Of a DNA stretch of 11,239 nt, positions 5,685-11,239 are shown one piece after another. The notes under the pieces are model-generated. The model was given only the letters and a program-made list of their open reading frames with translations, made no database searches and had not been told where the DNA came from. Every line of letters starts with the position of its first letter. Position 1 is the stretch's first letter. The translations under genes and the position numbers were made by a program. The DNA comes from an uncultured Rhodoluna sp. GTDB lineage: Bacteria; Actinomycetota; Actinomycetes; Actinomycetales; Microbacteriaceae. Location: contig CALDKR010000091.1 in NCBI GenBank assembly GCA_937898095.1, positions 1 to 11,239 of the forward strand, given 5' to 3'.

Positions 5685-6870
5685 GCCATTCGTTCTGCTG
5701 CAGCTGGCCTCTATCACCAGCATCATCAGCGGCTCGATGGTTTTCATCCTGTTTCCTTGGTTGGCACTCGACATCTCGGGTTCGTCAACTGTTTCAGGTT
5801 TGCTAGTTACCATCACCTCGATTCCGGGTTTGCTGCTGTCGCCAGTGATGGGCTCAATCATCGACCGATTCGGCCGCCGCCGCACAGCAATGTGGATCGA
5901 ATATCTAGCCGCAATCTCGTGCTTCTTGCTGCCAATAACCGGCTGGTTCACCGAAATCAACGTGGTGATTTTGATCGCTCTAGGAACCCTAAAAGCCCTG
6001 GTTTCATCGGGCAGCCCGAGCGCCCGCAAGTCACTGGTGCCTGACGCCGCCGACGCAGCTCACATGACTTTGCCTCGCGCCAACGGAATTCACGAGGCCG
6101 TATTTGCAACTGGTTTTGCTATCGGCCCGGCAATCGCGGCAGTCTCAATCACACTGATTGGTGCAATTAATGCCTTTTGGATTGTCGGTGCATTCGCAGT
6201 TTTATCGGGAGCATTCACCTGGATGATTCGTGTGCACGAAAAACACGAGGAACACGACGAAGAGAGCGGCAACCCATTTGTATATGCGGTGCAGGGCTTC
6301 AAGATTTTGTTCAACACCCCAGCCGTGCTAATTGTGATGTCGGCATTCATGTTTTTGGCCGTGGTTTATCTGCCAACTGAAATGGTTGTTCTGCCTCGAT
6401 ACTTCAATGAAATTGGGTATCCAGAGGGTCTCGGGTTGATTGTGTCGACGATGGCAATTTGTTCGACTTTTGGTGCGCTGCTGTTTGAGCGCCTTGCCAA
6501 ACGGTTTAGCTATTCGACCATTTTCAGGGGCGCGATTTTGGGTGTGGCCTTTGGGCTGCTGCCAATGTCACAGTTGCCTGAGCAATGGCTGTTGCTGGTG
6601 TTTGGTGCAATTCTCGGTTTCACCTGGGGCCCGCTTGGCCCGCTTCTGAACACTGTGATTCAAGAGAAAATTCCGGCGAACAAACGTGGTCGTGTGTTTG
6701 CACTTGAGATGGCAATCTGGAGCGCCGGCCCGATGATCTCGATGGCAGCGGTTGGCGGGGCAATCGACAACTTTGGTGTGCGAGCTGTCTATTTGACCCT
6801 GGCGATTTTGGTGACTGTATCGGCGATTATCTTTGGCGCACAAAAGAAGCTAAATCAGCTAAATCACTAA
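5665..6870 (+). CDS. MFS transporter (12 transmembrane segments)
   Basis: The 401-residue membrane protein shows about 12 hydrophobic helices. The MFS signature A loop between TM2 and TM3 is clear (GSIIDRFGRRR, 63-73). A charged central cytoplasmic loop (HEKHEEHDEESG) separates the two six-helix halves. It resembles the EntS/MFS_3-like exporter group, but the substrate cannot be read from the sequence. The start is put at ATG 5665, inside the last codons of pyrE. The frame is open back to an ATG at 5554, but those extra 37 residues overlie the PRPP-binding half of pyrE and look like out-of-frame translation. No Shine-Dalgarno is obvious at 5665, so translational coupling to pyrE is likely. 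It converges on the HAD gene with a 54-bp gap. Confidence 0.86.
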   Translation: MILRSVKPFVLLQLASITSIISGSMVFILFPWLALDISGSSTVSGLLVTITSIPGLLLSPVMGSIIDRFGRRRTAMWIEYLAAISCFLLPITGWFTEINVVILIALGTLKALVSSGSPSARKSLVPDAADAAHMTLPRANGIHEAVFATGFAIGPAIAAVSITLIGAINAFWIVGAFAVLSGAFTWMIRVHEKHEEHDEESGNPFVYAVQGFKILFNTPAVLIVMSAFMFLAVVYLPTEMVVLPRYFNEIGYPEGLGLIVSTMAICSTFGALLFERLAKRFSYSTIFRGAILGVAFGLLPMSQLPEQWLLLVFGAILGFTWGPLGPLLNTVIQEKIPANKRGRVFALEMAIWSAGPMISMAAVGGAIDNFGVRAVYLTLAILVTVSAIIFGAQKKLNQLNH

Positions 6871-6924
6871 AACGAGAAGAAGAAAACAGCTCGCCCAGGA
6901 TCTGTTTCTGCAGAACCCTGCCTG

Positions 6925-7695
6925 CTAAATCAGGTCGGCGACTGAGTTCAAAATCTCGGTTGGCCTAAACGGATACTTCGCGATCTCTGCATCGTCGGCG
7001 ATTCCGGTGAGCACCAAAACGGTGTGCAAACCGGCTTCGATTCCGGCGACAACATCGGTGTCCATGCGGTCACCAATCATTCCGGTGGTCTCTGAGTGAG
7101 CACCAATCTTGCGCATTGCGCTGCGGAACATCATTGGGTTTGGCTTGCCGACAATATATGGCTTCATGCCGGTGGCCTTGGTGATCAGCGCGGCAACTGA
7201 ACCGGCCGCCGGAATCGGGCCTTCGGCCGACGGCCCGGTGGCATCGGGGTTGGTCACGATGAATCGAGCACCGGCGCCAATCAGGCGAACCGCAGTGGTC
7301 AGGTTTTCGAAGCTTAGGTTGCGGGTCTCGCCGAGCACCACATAGTCAGGGTTCTGGTCGGTCATCACATAACCAACGTCATAGAGCGCCTGAGTCATGC
7401 CGGCCTCGCCAATCACGAATGCCGAACCGCCTGGCTTTTGTGAGTGCAAGAACGATGCAGTGGCTAGGGCTGAAGTCCAGATGCGATCTTCAGGAATATT
7501 CAGGCCGGTGGCAATCAAGCGCGCTGACAAATCGCGCGGAGTGTAAATCGAGTTGTTGGTCAAAACCAAAAAAGGAGTCTCGGTTTCAACCCATTTTGCG
7601 ATCAATTCGGCCGCACCCGGAATCGCCACTCCCTCGTGCACGAGCACGCCATCCATGTCGGTCAACCAAGAAGTAATTTTGCTGCGATCTGCCAT
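6925..7695 (-). CDS. HAD-IIA family phosphatase (NagD-like)
   Basis: The 256-residue protein carries all four HAD motifs: DMDGVL with nucleophile D13 and D15 (motif I), TNNS at 46-49 (motif II), K184 in GKPNP (motif III) and GDRMDTD at 208-214 (motif IV). The cap between motifs II and III and the NPD segment (149-151) place it in subfamily IIA, with NagD and 4-nitrophenylphosphatase-like enzymes that remove phosphate from nucleotides or sugar phosphates. The true substrate is unknown. It is divergent from nhaA with a 60-bp gap. The -10 box TAGGCT lies 6 nt before the ATG. Confidence 0.9.
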   Translation of the reverse strand: MADRSKITSWLTDMDGVLVHEGVAIPGAAELIAKWVETETPFLVLTNNSIYTPRDLSARLIATGLNIPEDRIWTSALATASFLHSQKPGGSAFVIGEAGMTQALYDVGYVMTDQNPDYVVLGETRNLSFENLTTAVRLIGAGARFIVTNPDATGPSAEGPIPAAGSVAALITKATGMKPYIVGKPNPMMFRSAMRKIGAHSETTGMIGDRMDTDVVAGIEAGLHTVLVLTGIADDAEIAKYPFRPTEILNSVADLI

Positions 7696-7701
7696 GTGCC
7701 T

Positions 7702-7707
7702 AGCCTA
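7702..7707 (-). promoter_or_regulatory. -10 box of a leaderless promoter for the HAD gene
   Basis: On the minus strand TAGGCT is followed by AGGCAC and then the ATG at 7695, again a 6-nt gap. No good -35 is seen at the right distance. Confidence 0.5.
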
Positions 7708-7743
7708 GCTAACCCAAATGGCTGCCGGTTGGCGAGCCAAAAG

Positions 7744-7749
7744 TAGACT
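7744..7749 (+). promoter_or_regulatory. -10 box of a leaderless promoter for nhaA
   Basis: TAGACT ends 6 nt before the GTG at 7756. This spacing supports GTG as both transcription and translation start. The -35 region (about 7721-7727) is weak. Confidence 0.52.
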
Positions 7750-7755
7750 GGTCGG

Positions 7756-8775
7756 GTGAATCAATCTCTAGCCGCAGCCGCCCGCGAAACTCGTCGCCAG
7801 ACCCTCGGCGGCATTGCCTTAATTGGTGCCGCAGTGCTGGCGCTCGTGTGGGCAAACTCGCCTTTGGCCGGCGCATATCAGTCGATGATTCACCTCGAGA
7901 TCATCAAAGAAATCGCTATTTTTGTTTTCTTTTTGAGCGTGGGCATCGAGCTGCGCCACGAAATCAAACACGGCAGCATGCGCAATCCGCGTCAGGCTGT
8001 GGTTCCGATATTTGCAGCAATGGGCGGCATGGCCCTGCCAGTCATCATCTATTCGCTTTTCAACGCCGGGCAGCCATCAGAAGCCGGATGGGGAATTCCG
8101 ATGTCAACTGACATCGCGTTCGCGCTGGCAATTTATGCAATCGTCGGCCGTGGGTTGCCAAAGGCTCTGCGCACTTTTGTTATGACGGTTGCGGTTGCTG
8201 ACGACTCGCTAACGATTTTGATGATCGCGATTTTCTTCGCCAGCAGCTTCAACGTGCTCTCGATTGTTTCGCTAGCCGGTGTGGTCTGCGGTTTGTTTAT
8301 GCCGGGCGGCGAAAAGCTAGGGCCAAAACTGGCGCCGTTTGTGTCATTCGGTGCGCTGCCAATCTTTGCGCTTTTCTCTGCGGGTGTTGATCTTTCTGGC
8401 ATTAGCGTGGCCGCGATTGCGGGCTCGAGCAGCACCATCGGAATCATCGCCGCACAGCTAATCGGCAAGCCACTCGGTGTTGTTGGCACTGCTTGGTTGG
8501 TCACCAAGTCGAACCTGGGCTCGCTCGCCAAGGGTCTCGAATGGGCCGACCTTCGTTCGGTGGCTTGGCTCTTCGGCATGTGTTTCACTGTTTCACTGCT
8601 CATGGCACAGTTGGCTTTTCCGATTTCGCACGATGGTGCGGATGCCGGCTACGACACCACTCACTCGGTGAGCATTTTGAGCGTGTTTATTGCAACCACG
8701 ATTTCAGCACTGATTTCAGCAGTGCTGATGCGTCGCCGCGCCAAGGCGTTGGCTGGGTCGGTGGCAAATGTCTAA
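7756..8775 (+). CDS. nhaA: Na+/H+ antiporter NhaA, short form lacking the TM VI-VII region
   Basis: The 339-residue NhaA-family protein exchanges internal Na+ for external protons in the cytoplasmic membrane. Key residues survive: T118-D119 in STDIAFAL (E. coli T132/D133), D149-D150 in VADDSLT (D163/D164) and K238 in IGKPLG (K300). The offset to E. coli NhaA is 14 before the DD pair but 62 at the lysine, so about 48 residues are missing between them. About 41 of these fall between the DD pair and the GLFMP segment at the end of TM VIII, where E. coli has TM VI and VII. The equivalent of the E. coli pH-sensor H225 is also absent. No frame break is seen, so the gap is clean. The start is GTG, with a -10 box 6 nt upstream. 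The 3' end overlaps the RNA methyltransferase by 8 bp, suggesting one transcript. Confidence 0.9.
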   Translation: MNQSLAAAARETRRQTLGGIALIGAAVLALVWANSPLAGAYQSMIHLEIIKEIAIFVFFLSVGIELRHEIKHGSMRNPRQAVVPIFAAMGGMALPVIIYSLFNAGQPSEAGWGIPMSTDIAFALAIYAIVGRGLPKALRTFVMTVAVADDSLTILMIAIFFASSFNVLSIVSLAGVVCGLFMPGGEKLGPKLAPFVSFGALPIFALFSAGVDLSGISVAAIAGSSSTIGIIAAQLIGKPLGVVGTAWLVTKSNLGSLAKGLEWADLRSVAWLFGMCFTVSLLMAQLAFPISHDGADAGYDTTHSVSILSVFIATTISALISAVLMRRRAKALAGSVANV

Positions 8776-9445
8776 CGATGAGCAGATGCACCCGAATGCC
8801 AGCCATGAGTTGACCACCTGGGGCGTTGGCCCATGGGTTGGCGAGTGGCCTGAAGACGCCGGAACGCCAGATGCGCCGAACCCAGATTCGATTCTTGACC
8901 CTGAGCTGTTGACCCACGGCGACACCCGAAATGTGCTCGACCATTTTCGCTATTGGAAAATGGAGGCGATTATTGCCGAACTTGATCGCCGCCGTCACAC
9001 TTTTCACGTGGCTATCGAGAACTGGCAGCACGATCTGAACATCGGATCAATTGTGCGCACAGCCAACGCATTTTTGGCTGCCGAGGTGCATATCATCGGC
9101 AACAAACGTTGGAACCGCCGCGGTGCGATGGTGACCGATCGCTATCAGCATGTGCGCCACCACCCGACCGTCGAAGAATTTATTGACTGGGCCAAAGCCG
9201 AGGGTCTGCCGGTGATTGCCATTGATAACGTGCCTGGTTGCAAAAAAATCGAAGAATATGACCTGCCGCAAAATTGCGTCTTGCTGTTTGGCCAAGAGGG
9301 CCCGGGTTTGAGTGAGGCCGCAATCGATGCCGCCGAGGTAGTGCTCGAAATCACCCAATTTGGTTCAACCCGATCAATCAACGCGAGTGCGGCTGCCGCA
9401 ATCACCATGCACGAATGGGTCATGCAGCACGTTTTCAAGCGCTAG
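8768..9445 (+). CDS. SpoU/TrmH-family RNA 2'-O-methyltransferase
   Basis: The 225-residue protein has the three SpoU (SPOUT) motifs that build the knotted SAM site: NIGSIVRTANAF at 91-102 with catalytic-type R97, FGQEGPGLS at 173-181 and SINASAAAAITMHEW at 202-216 with N204. Such enzymes methylate ribose in tRNA or rRNA; the target here is not determinable. The first ~75 residues form an acidic, Trp/Pro-rich extension and a helix (DHFRYWKMEAIIAELDRRR) not seen in minimal TrmH proteins. The ATG overlaps the last 8 bp of nhaA (ATGTCTAA), a classic translational coupling arrangement. Confidence 0.9.
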   Translation: MSNDEQMHPNASHELTTWGVGPWVGEWPEDAGTPDAPNPDSILDPELLTHGDTRNVLDHFRYWKMEAIIAELDRRRHTFHVAIENWQHDLNIGSIVRTANAFLAAEVHIIGNKRWNRRGAMVTDRYQHVRHHPTVEEFIDWAKAEGLPVIAIDNVPGCKKIEEYDLPQNCVLLFGQEGPGLSEAAIDAAEVVLEITQFGSTRSINASAAAAITMHEWVMQHVFKR

Positions 9446-9478
9446 TGCGCAGCCCCGGCAGCGTTCTAAGGCTGAAAG

Positions 9479-9880
9479 CTAAACCTCGCGAGTCACCACT
9501 CCGGTGAGCTCTGAGAGCCTGGCTGACTTGTCGCGTGTGACCAAGATTGCGTCATTCACCACCGCGTGAGCGGCAATTGCCAAATCAAAATTGGTTCGCT
9601 TTTTTCCGCTTCGAAGACTCTCTGCTTTGAGCTCTGCAAATTTCTTTGCTTCGCGTTCGCCGAATTCGACTACCTGAGAGAGTGTGCGAAAAGACTCAAA
9701 GTGCTGAGTTATGACCTCGCGCAAAACGGGGTTCGTAGTTGCGCTTCTCCCGACTAAATATTCCGCAAGCGCAATCGTCGGAATCAGCACTTGTTCGCCA
9801 GAATCGAAGAAAGTTTCAATTGGAAACGAAGCCTTTTCTATTCCAATTAGAACTGAGGTGTCTATGACCACTTTTCCCAT
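9479..9880 (-). CDS. vapC: VapC-like PIN-domain toxin ribonuclease
   Basis: The 133-residue PIN-domain protein has the four acidic residues expected for Mg-dependent RNA cleavage: D7 in VIDTSVLI, E40 in ALAEYLVG, D99 in NFDLAIAAHA and D117 in VTRDKSA. It is the second gene of a toxin-antitoxin pair and overlaps the antitoxin end by 19 bp, so it is translated from the same message after the antitoxin. VapC toxins cut specific tRNAs or rRNA; the target here is unknown. The cassette sits on the opposite strand between a methyltransferase and purA, consistent with insertion of a mobile module. All catalytic positions are intact, so it is probably functional. Confidence 0.9.
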   Translation of the reverse strand: MGKVVIDTSVLIGIEKASFPIETFFDSGEQVLIPTIALAEYLVGRSATTNPVLREVITQHFESFRTLSQVVEFGEREAKKFAELKAESLRSGKKRTNFDLAIAAHAVVNDAILVTRDKSARLSELTGVVTREV

Positions 9881-10155
9881 TGGTTCACGCTCGATTCTCT
9901 CTGAAACTCGCGGTCGGCCATCAGTTCATCCATGGCTTCGACCCACTCTGGATATTTGCCCAACAGCTCACCGGCAGCAGCACGCTTTGCAAACCACTCG
10001 CCAAGCGCCTTGCCATTAGGCACATGAGGTTCGGTGGGCACAATTCGAGCCACCGCGACCTTGCCTCTGAGAATGACGATTTCTTCGCCGCCCTCGACGG
10101 CATCGATAACCGCTGAAAAATTGCGGGCGACTTCGGTCGCAGTCATTTCTTTCAT
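9862..10155 (-). CDS. vapB: Phd/YefM-family antitoxin of the VapBC-like pair
   Basis: From the ATG at 10155 the protein is 97 residues. The N-terminal half (MKEMTATEVARNFSAVIDAV) is the DNA-binding Phd/YefM fold, followed by GEEIVILRGKVAVARIVP. The C-terminal half is charged and Trp-rich (EWFAKRAAAGE, KYPEWVEAMDELM), as expected for a toxin-neutralising tail. The frame is open to an ATG at 10203, but that would place 16 residues over the palindrome and promoter, so 10155 is preferred (ATG 10146 is also possible). It is likely autoregulated through the 17-bp palindrome just upstream. Family assignment is firm; the vapB name is by pairing with a PIN toxin. Confidence 0.87.
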   Translation of the reverse strand: MKEMTATEVARNFSAVIDAVEGGEEIVILRGKVAVARIVPTEPHVPNGKALGEWFAKRAAAGELLGKYPEWVEAMDELMADREFQRESSVNQWEKWS

Positions 10156-10158
10156 AGA

Positions 10159-10175
10159 AATCAGATTATCTGATT
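10159..10175. promoter_or_regulatory. Perfect palindromic operator of the toxin-antitoxin operon
   Basis: AATCAGATTATCTGATT is a perfect 8-1-8 inverted repeat, lying 3 bp upstream of the antitoxin ATG and covering the -10 box. Phd/VapB antitoxins bind such palindromes and repress their own operon; a role here is inferred from position. Confidence 0.7.
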
Positions 10176-10190
10176 CGGCCGCCAACTCAA
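10163..10190 (-). promoter_or_regulatory. Promoter of the toxin-antitoxin operon
   Basis: On the minus strand TTGAGT (10185-10190), a 16-nt spacer and TAATCT (10163-10168); the ATG follows 7 nt later, giving a leaderless or nearly leaderless message. The -10 lies inside the palindrome. Confidence 0.5.
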
Positions 10191-10254
10191 TAGCTAAATT
10201 CATGCGCCCAAGTTATTGCGCTCTGTGACAACGAACCTAGGCAGGGCAGCAATC

Positions 10255-10263
10255 TGTGGATAA
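10255..10263 (-). promoter_or_regulatory. Perfect DnaA-box sequence upstream of purA
   Basis: TGTGGATAA reads TTATCCACA on the minus strand, the exact E. coli DnaA consensus. It overlaps a possible purA -10 box (TAAACT, 10261-10266). A single box does not make an origin; it could be a regulatory DnaA site or chance. Confidence 0.35.
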
Positions 10264-10266
10264 ACT
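10261..10266 (+). promoter_or_regulatory. Candidate -10 box for purA
   Basis: TAAACT is identical to the pyrE -10 and would start an RNA near 10273 with a leader of about 41 nt carrying the AGGGGA ribosome-binding site. No clear -35 is seen 16-18 nt upstream, so this is tentative. Confidence 0.35.
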
Positions 10267-10302
10267 TAGCTGTACGCGTTCGCGTGCCAATCCATTGTTT
10301 TT

Positions 10303-10308
10303 AGGGGA
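10303..10308 (+). promoter_or_regulatory. Ribosome-binding site that supports the ATT start of purA
   Basis: AGGGGA lies 5 nt before ATT (10314) and 17 nt before the first conventional candidate, GTG (10326). It can pair with the 16S tail through AGGGG with one G-U wobble. The spacing favours ATT. Confidence 0.5.
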
Positions 10309-10313
10309 ACACC

Positions 10314-11239
10314 ATTCCTGCAATCGTGATTATTGGCGCCCAGTGGGGCGACGAAGGAAAAGGCAAAGCCACCGACCTGCTCGCTGAGCAAATCGACTAT
10401 GTGGTCAAGTTCAACGGCGGCAACAACGCCGGCCACACCGTGGTTATCGGCAACGAAAAATATGCCCTGCACCTTCTGCCATCAGGCATTTTGACCCCGG
10501 GGGTTATCCCAGTTATTTCAAACGGCGTGGTCATTGACCTGTCAGTTTTGTTTCACGAGATTGAGGCGCTTGAGGCTCGCGGCATCGACACCAGCAAGCT
10601 GCGCGTATCGGCGAACGCACACATCATCACGCCTTATAACGTGACCGTCGACAAAGTTTCTGAGCGCTTCTTGGGCAAGCGCGCGATCGGCACCACCGGC
10701 CGCGGAATCGGCCCAACCTATGCCGACAAGATCAACCGCGTTGGCATTCGTGTGCAAGACCTGTTTGACGAAAGCATTTTGCGTCAAAAGGTCGAGGCTG
10801 CCCTGGTTGGCAAAAACAACCTGCTAACCAAGGTTTATAACCGCGCTGCGATTAAGGTCGACGAAGTCGTTGCCGAACTGCTTTCATATGCTGAGCGCTT
10901 GCGCCCAATGGTTGCTGACACCGCGCTAGAGCTGCATCAGGCAATCGAAGGCGGCAAGACCGTATTGTTCGAGGGTGGCCAGGCCACCATGCTCGATGTC
11001 GACCACGGCACCTATCCGTTTGTGACCTCTTCAAACTCAACCGCGGGTGGCGCATCAACCGGTTCGGGCATCGGCCCGGGCGAGTTCAAGACCGTTATCG
11101 GAATCGTAAAGGCCTACACCACTCGCGTTGGCGCGGGCCCATTCCCAACCGAGCTATTCGACGAGTCAGGCGAGTTCCTTCGTGCCACCGGTCACGAGTT
11201 CGGCACCACCACCGGTCGCCCTCGTCGTTGCGGCTGGTA
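10314..11239 (+). CDS. purA: Adenylosuccinate synthetase, 3' end beyond the window
   Basis: PurA makes adenylosuccinate from IMP, aspartate and GTP, the first committed step to AMP. The visible 308 codons include the GTP-binding loop GAQWGDEGKGK, GGNNAGHTV, GTTGRGIGPTYADK, the actinobacterial-type FEGGQATMLDVDHGTYPF, GPFPTEL and the start of the C-terminal TTTGRPRRCGW segment. The gene runs off the right edge (about 120 residues missing). Actinobacterial homologues begin MPAIV(L/I)IGAQWGDEGKG. Here the codons read ATT-CCT-GCA-ATC-GTG, with an in-frame TAG at 10302-10304 upstream, so no ATG, GTG or TTG is available at the conserved place. ATT at 10314 is chosen on homology and ribosome-binding-site spacing; GTG 10326 would remove four residues of the first beta strand. 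Confidence 0.93.
   Translation, partial: MPAIVIIGAQWGDEGKGKATDLLAEQIDYVVKFNGGNNAGHTVVIGNEKYALHLLPSGILTPGVIPVISNGVVIDLSVLFHEIEALEARGIDTSKLRVSANAHIITPYNVTVDKVSERFLGKRAIGTTGRGIGPTYADKINRVGIRVQDLFDESILRQKVEAALVGKNNLLTKVYNRAAIKVDEVVAELLSYAERLRPMVADTALELHQAIEGGKTVLFEGGQATMLDVDHGTYPFVTSSNSTAGGASTGSGIGPGEFKTVIGIVKAYTTRVGAGPFPTELFDESGEFLRATGHEFGTTTGRPRRCGW

Noticed and set aside
6906..6915. TTCTGCAGAA palindrome between the convergent MFS and HAD genes as a terminator
   Set aside because: It has no loop and no T-run on either strand. The 54-bp gap shows no convincing terminator.
7696..7715. DtxR/IdeR-like iron box between the HAD gene and nhaA
   Set aside because: The TAGCCTA core matches, but the flanks do not: about 11 of 19 positions fit, too few to call, and the core is already explained by the -10 box.
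8133..8603. 156-codon open frame antisense to nhaA
   Set aside because: It lies entirely within the conserved nhaA gene, is Ser/Thr/Pro-rich with no recognisable domain, and has no promoter of its own. It is a mirror-frame artefact of codon bias.
9446..9478. Terminator between the RNA methyltransferase and the toxin gene
   Set aside because: The 33-bp gap is GC-rich but has no clear stem with a T-run.
10156..10203. Longer start for the antitoxin at 10203
   Set aside because: It would place coding sequence over the promoter and palindrome. Family members begin at about MKEMTATEVARNF.
1..11239. CRISPR arrays, tRNA/rRNA genes, IS elements, phage genes
   Set aside because: No short regularly spaced repeats, no tRNA-like T-loop sequence, and no transposase, integrase or phage-like protein were seen. 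The only long repeat is the paralogue tail.

Overview
Most of the window (about 414-11239) reads as chromosome of an actinobacterium of moderate GC, most likely a freshwater Microbacteriaceae of the Luna type (Rhodoluna/Aquiluna-like). This is inferred from an adenylosuccinate synthetase of actinobacterial type, many start codons placed exactly where transcription should begin (leaderless genes), and the compact housekeeping layout. The first ~410 bases differ: they are more GC-rich, with strongly C/G-ending codons. They encode a fragment of a bacterial Ig-repeat adhesin of the kind found in large Gram-negative surface proteins, cut off in mid-domain. A chimeric contig join, or a recombination edge, near 395-413 is the simplest reading.

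Layout. 3-413: partial Ig-repeat protein. 429-1157: AlkD-type DNA alkylation repair glycosylase with its own leaderless promoter. 1247-2683 and 2836-4146: two tandem secreted paralogues. Each has a matching signal peptide and an N-terminal FN3-like domain, a different middle module (InlB B-repeat in the second only), and a shared 198-residue C-terminal tail identical in protein. Of that DNA, 508 bp are perfectly identical and run past the stop codon into the terminator, which points to recent duplication or gene conversion. 4260-5051 (-): exonuclease III, divergent from 5121-5684 pyrE. 5665-6870: an MFS permease overlapping pyrE. 6925-7695 (-): a NagD-like HAD phosphatase, divergent from 7756-8775, a shortened NhaA Na+/H+ antiporter. 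8768-9445: a SpoU/TrmH RNA methyltransferase overlapping nhaA. 9479-10155 (-): a VapBC-like PIN toxin/Phd-family antitoxin pair with a perfect palindrome over its promoter. 10314-end: purA, cut by the window edge, whose start can only be a non-standard ATT (or ATC) or a truncating GTG.

Functionally, the window combines DNA repair (AlkD, Xth), nucleotide synthesis and salvage (PyrE, PurA), transport and ion homeostasis (MFS, NhaA), RNA modification, a toxin-antitoxin module and a rapidly evolving cell-surface locus. I see no phage, CRISPR, tRNA, rRNA or IS element. The most notable points are the module-swapping secreted pair with a homogenised tail, the NhaA that lacks the region of transmembrane helices VI-VII, the ATT start of purA, and five genes with a TANNNT box exactly 6 nt before the start codon.
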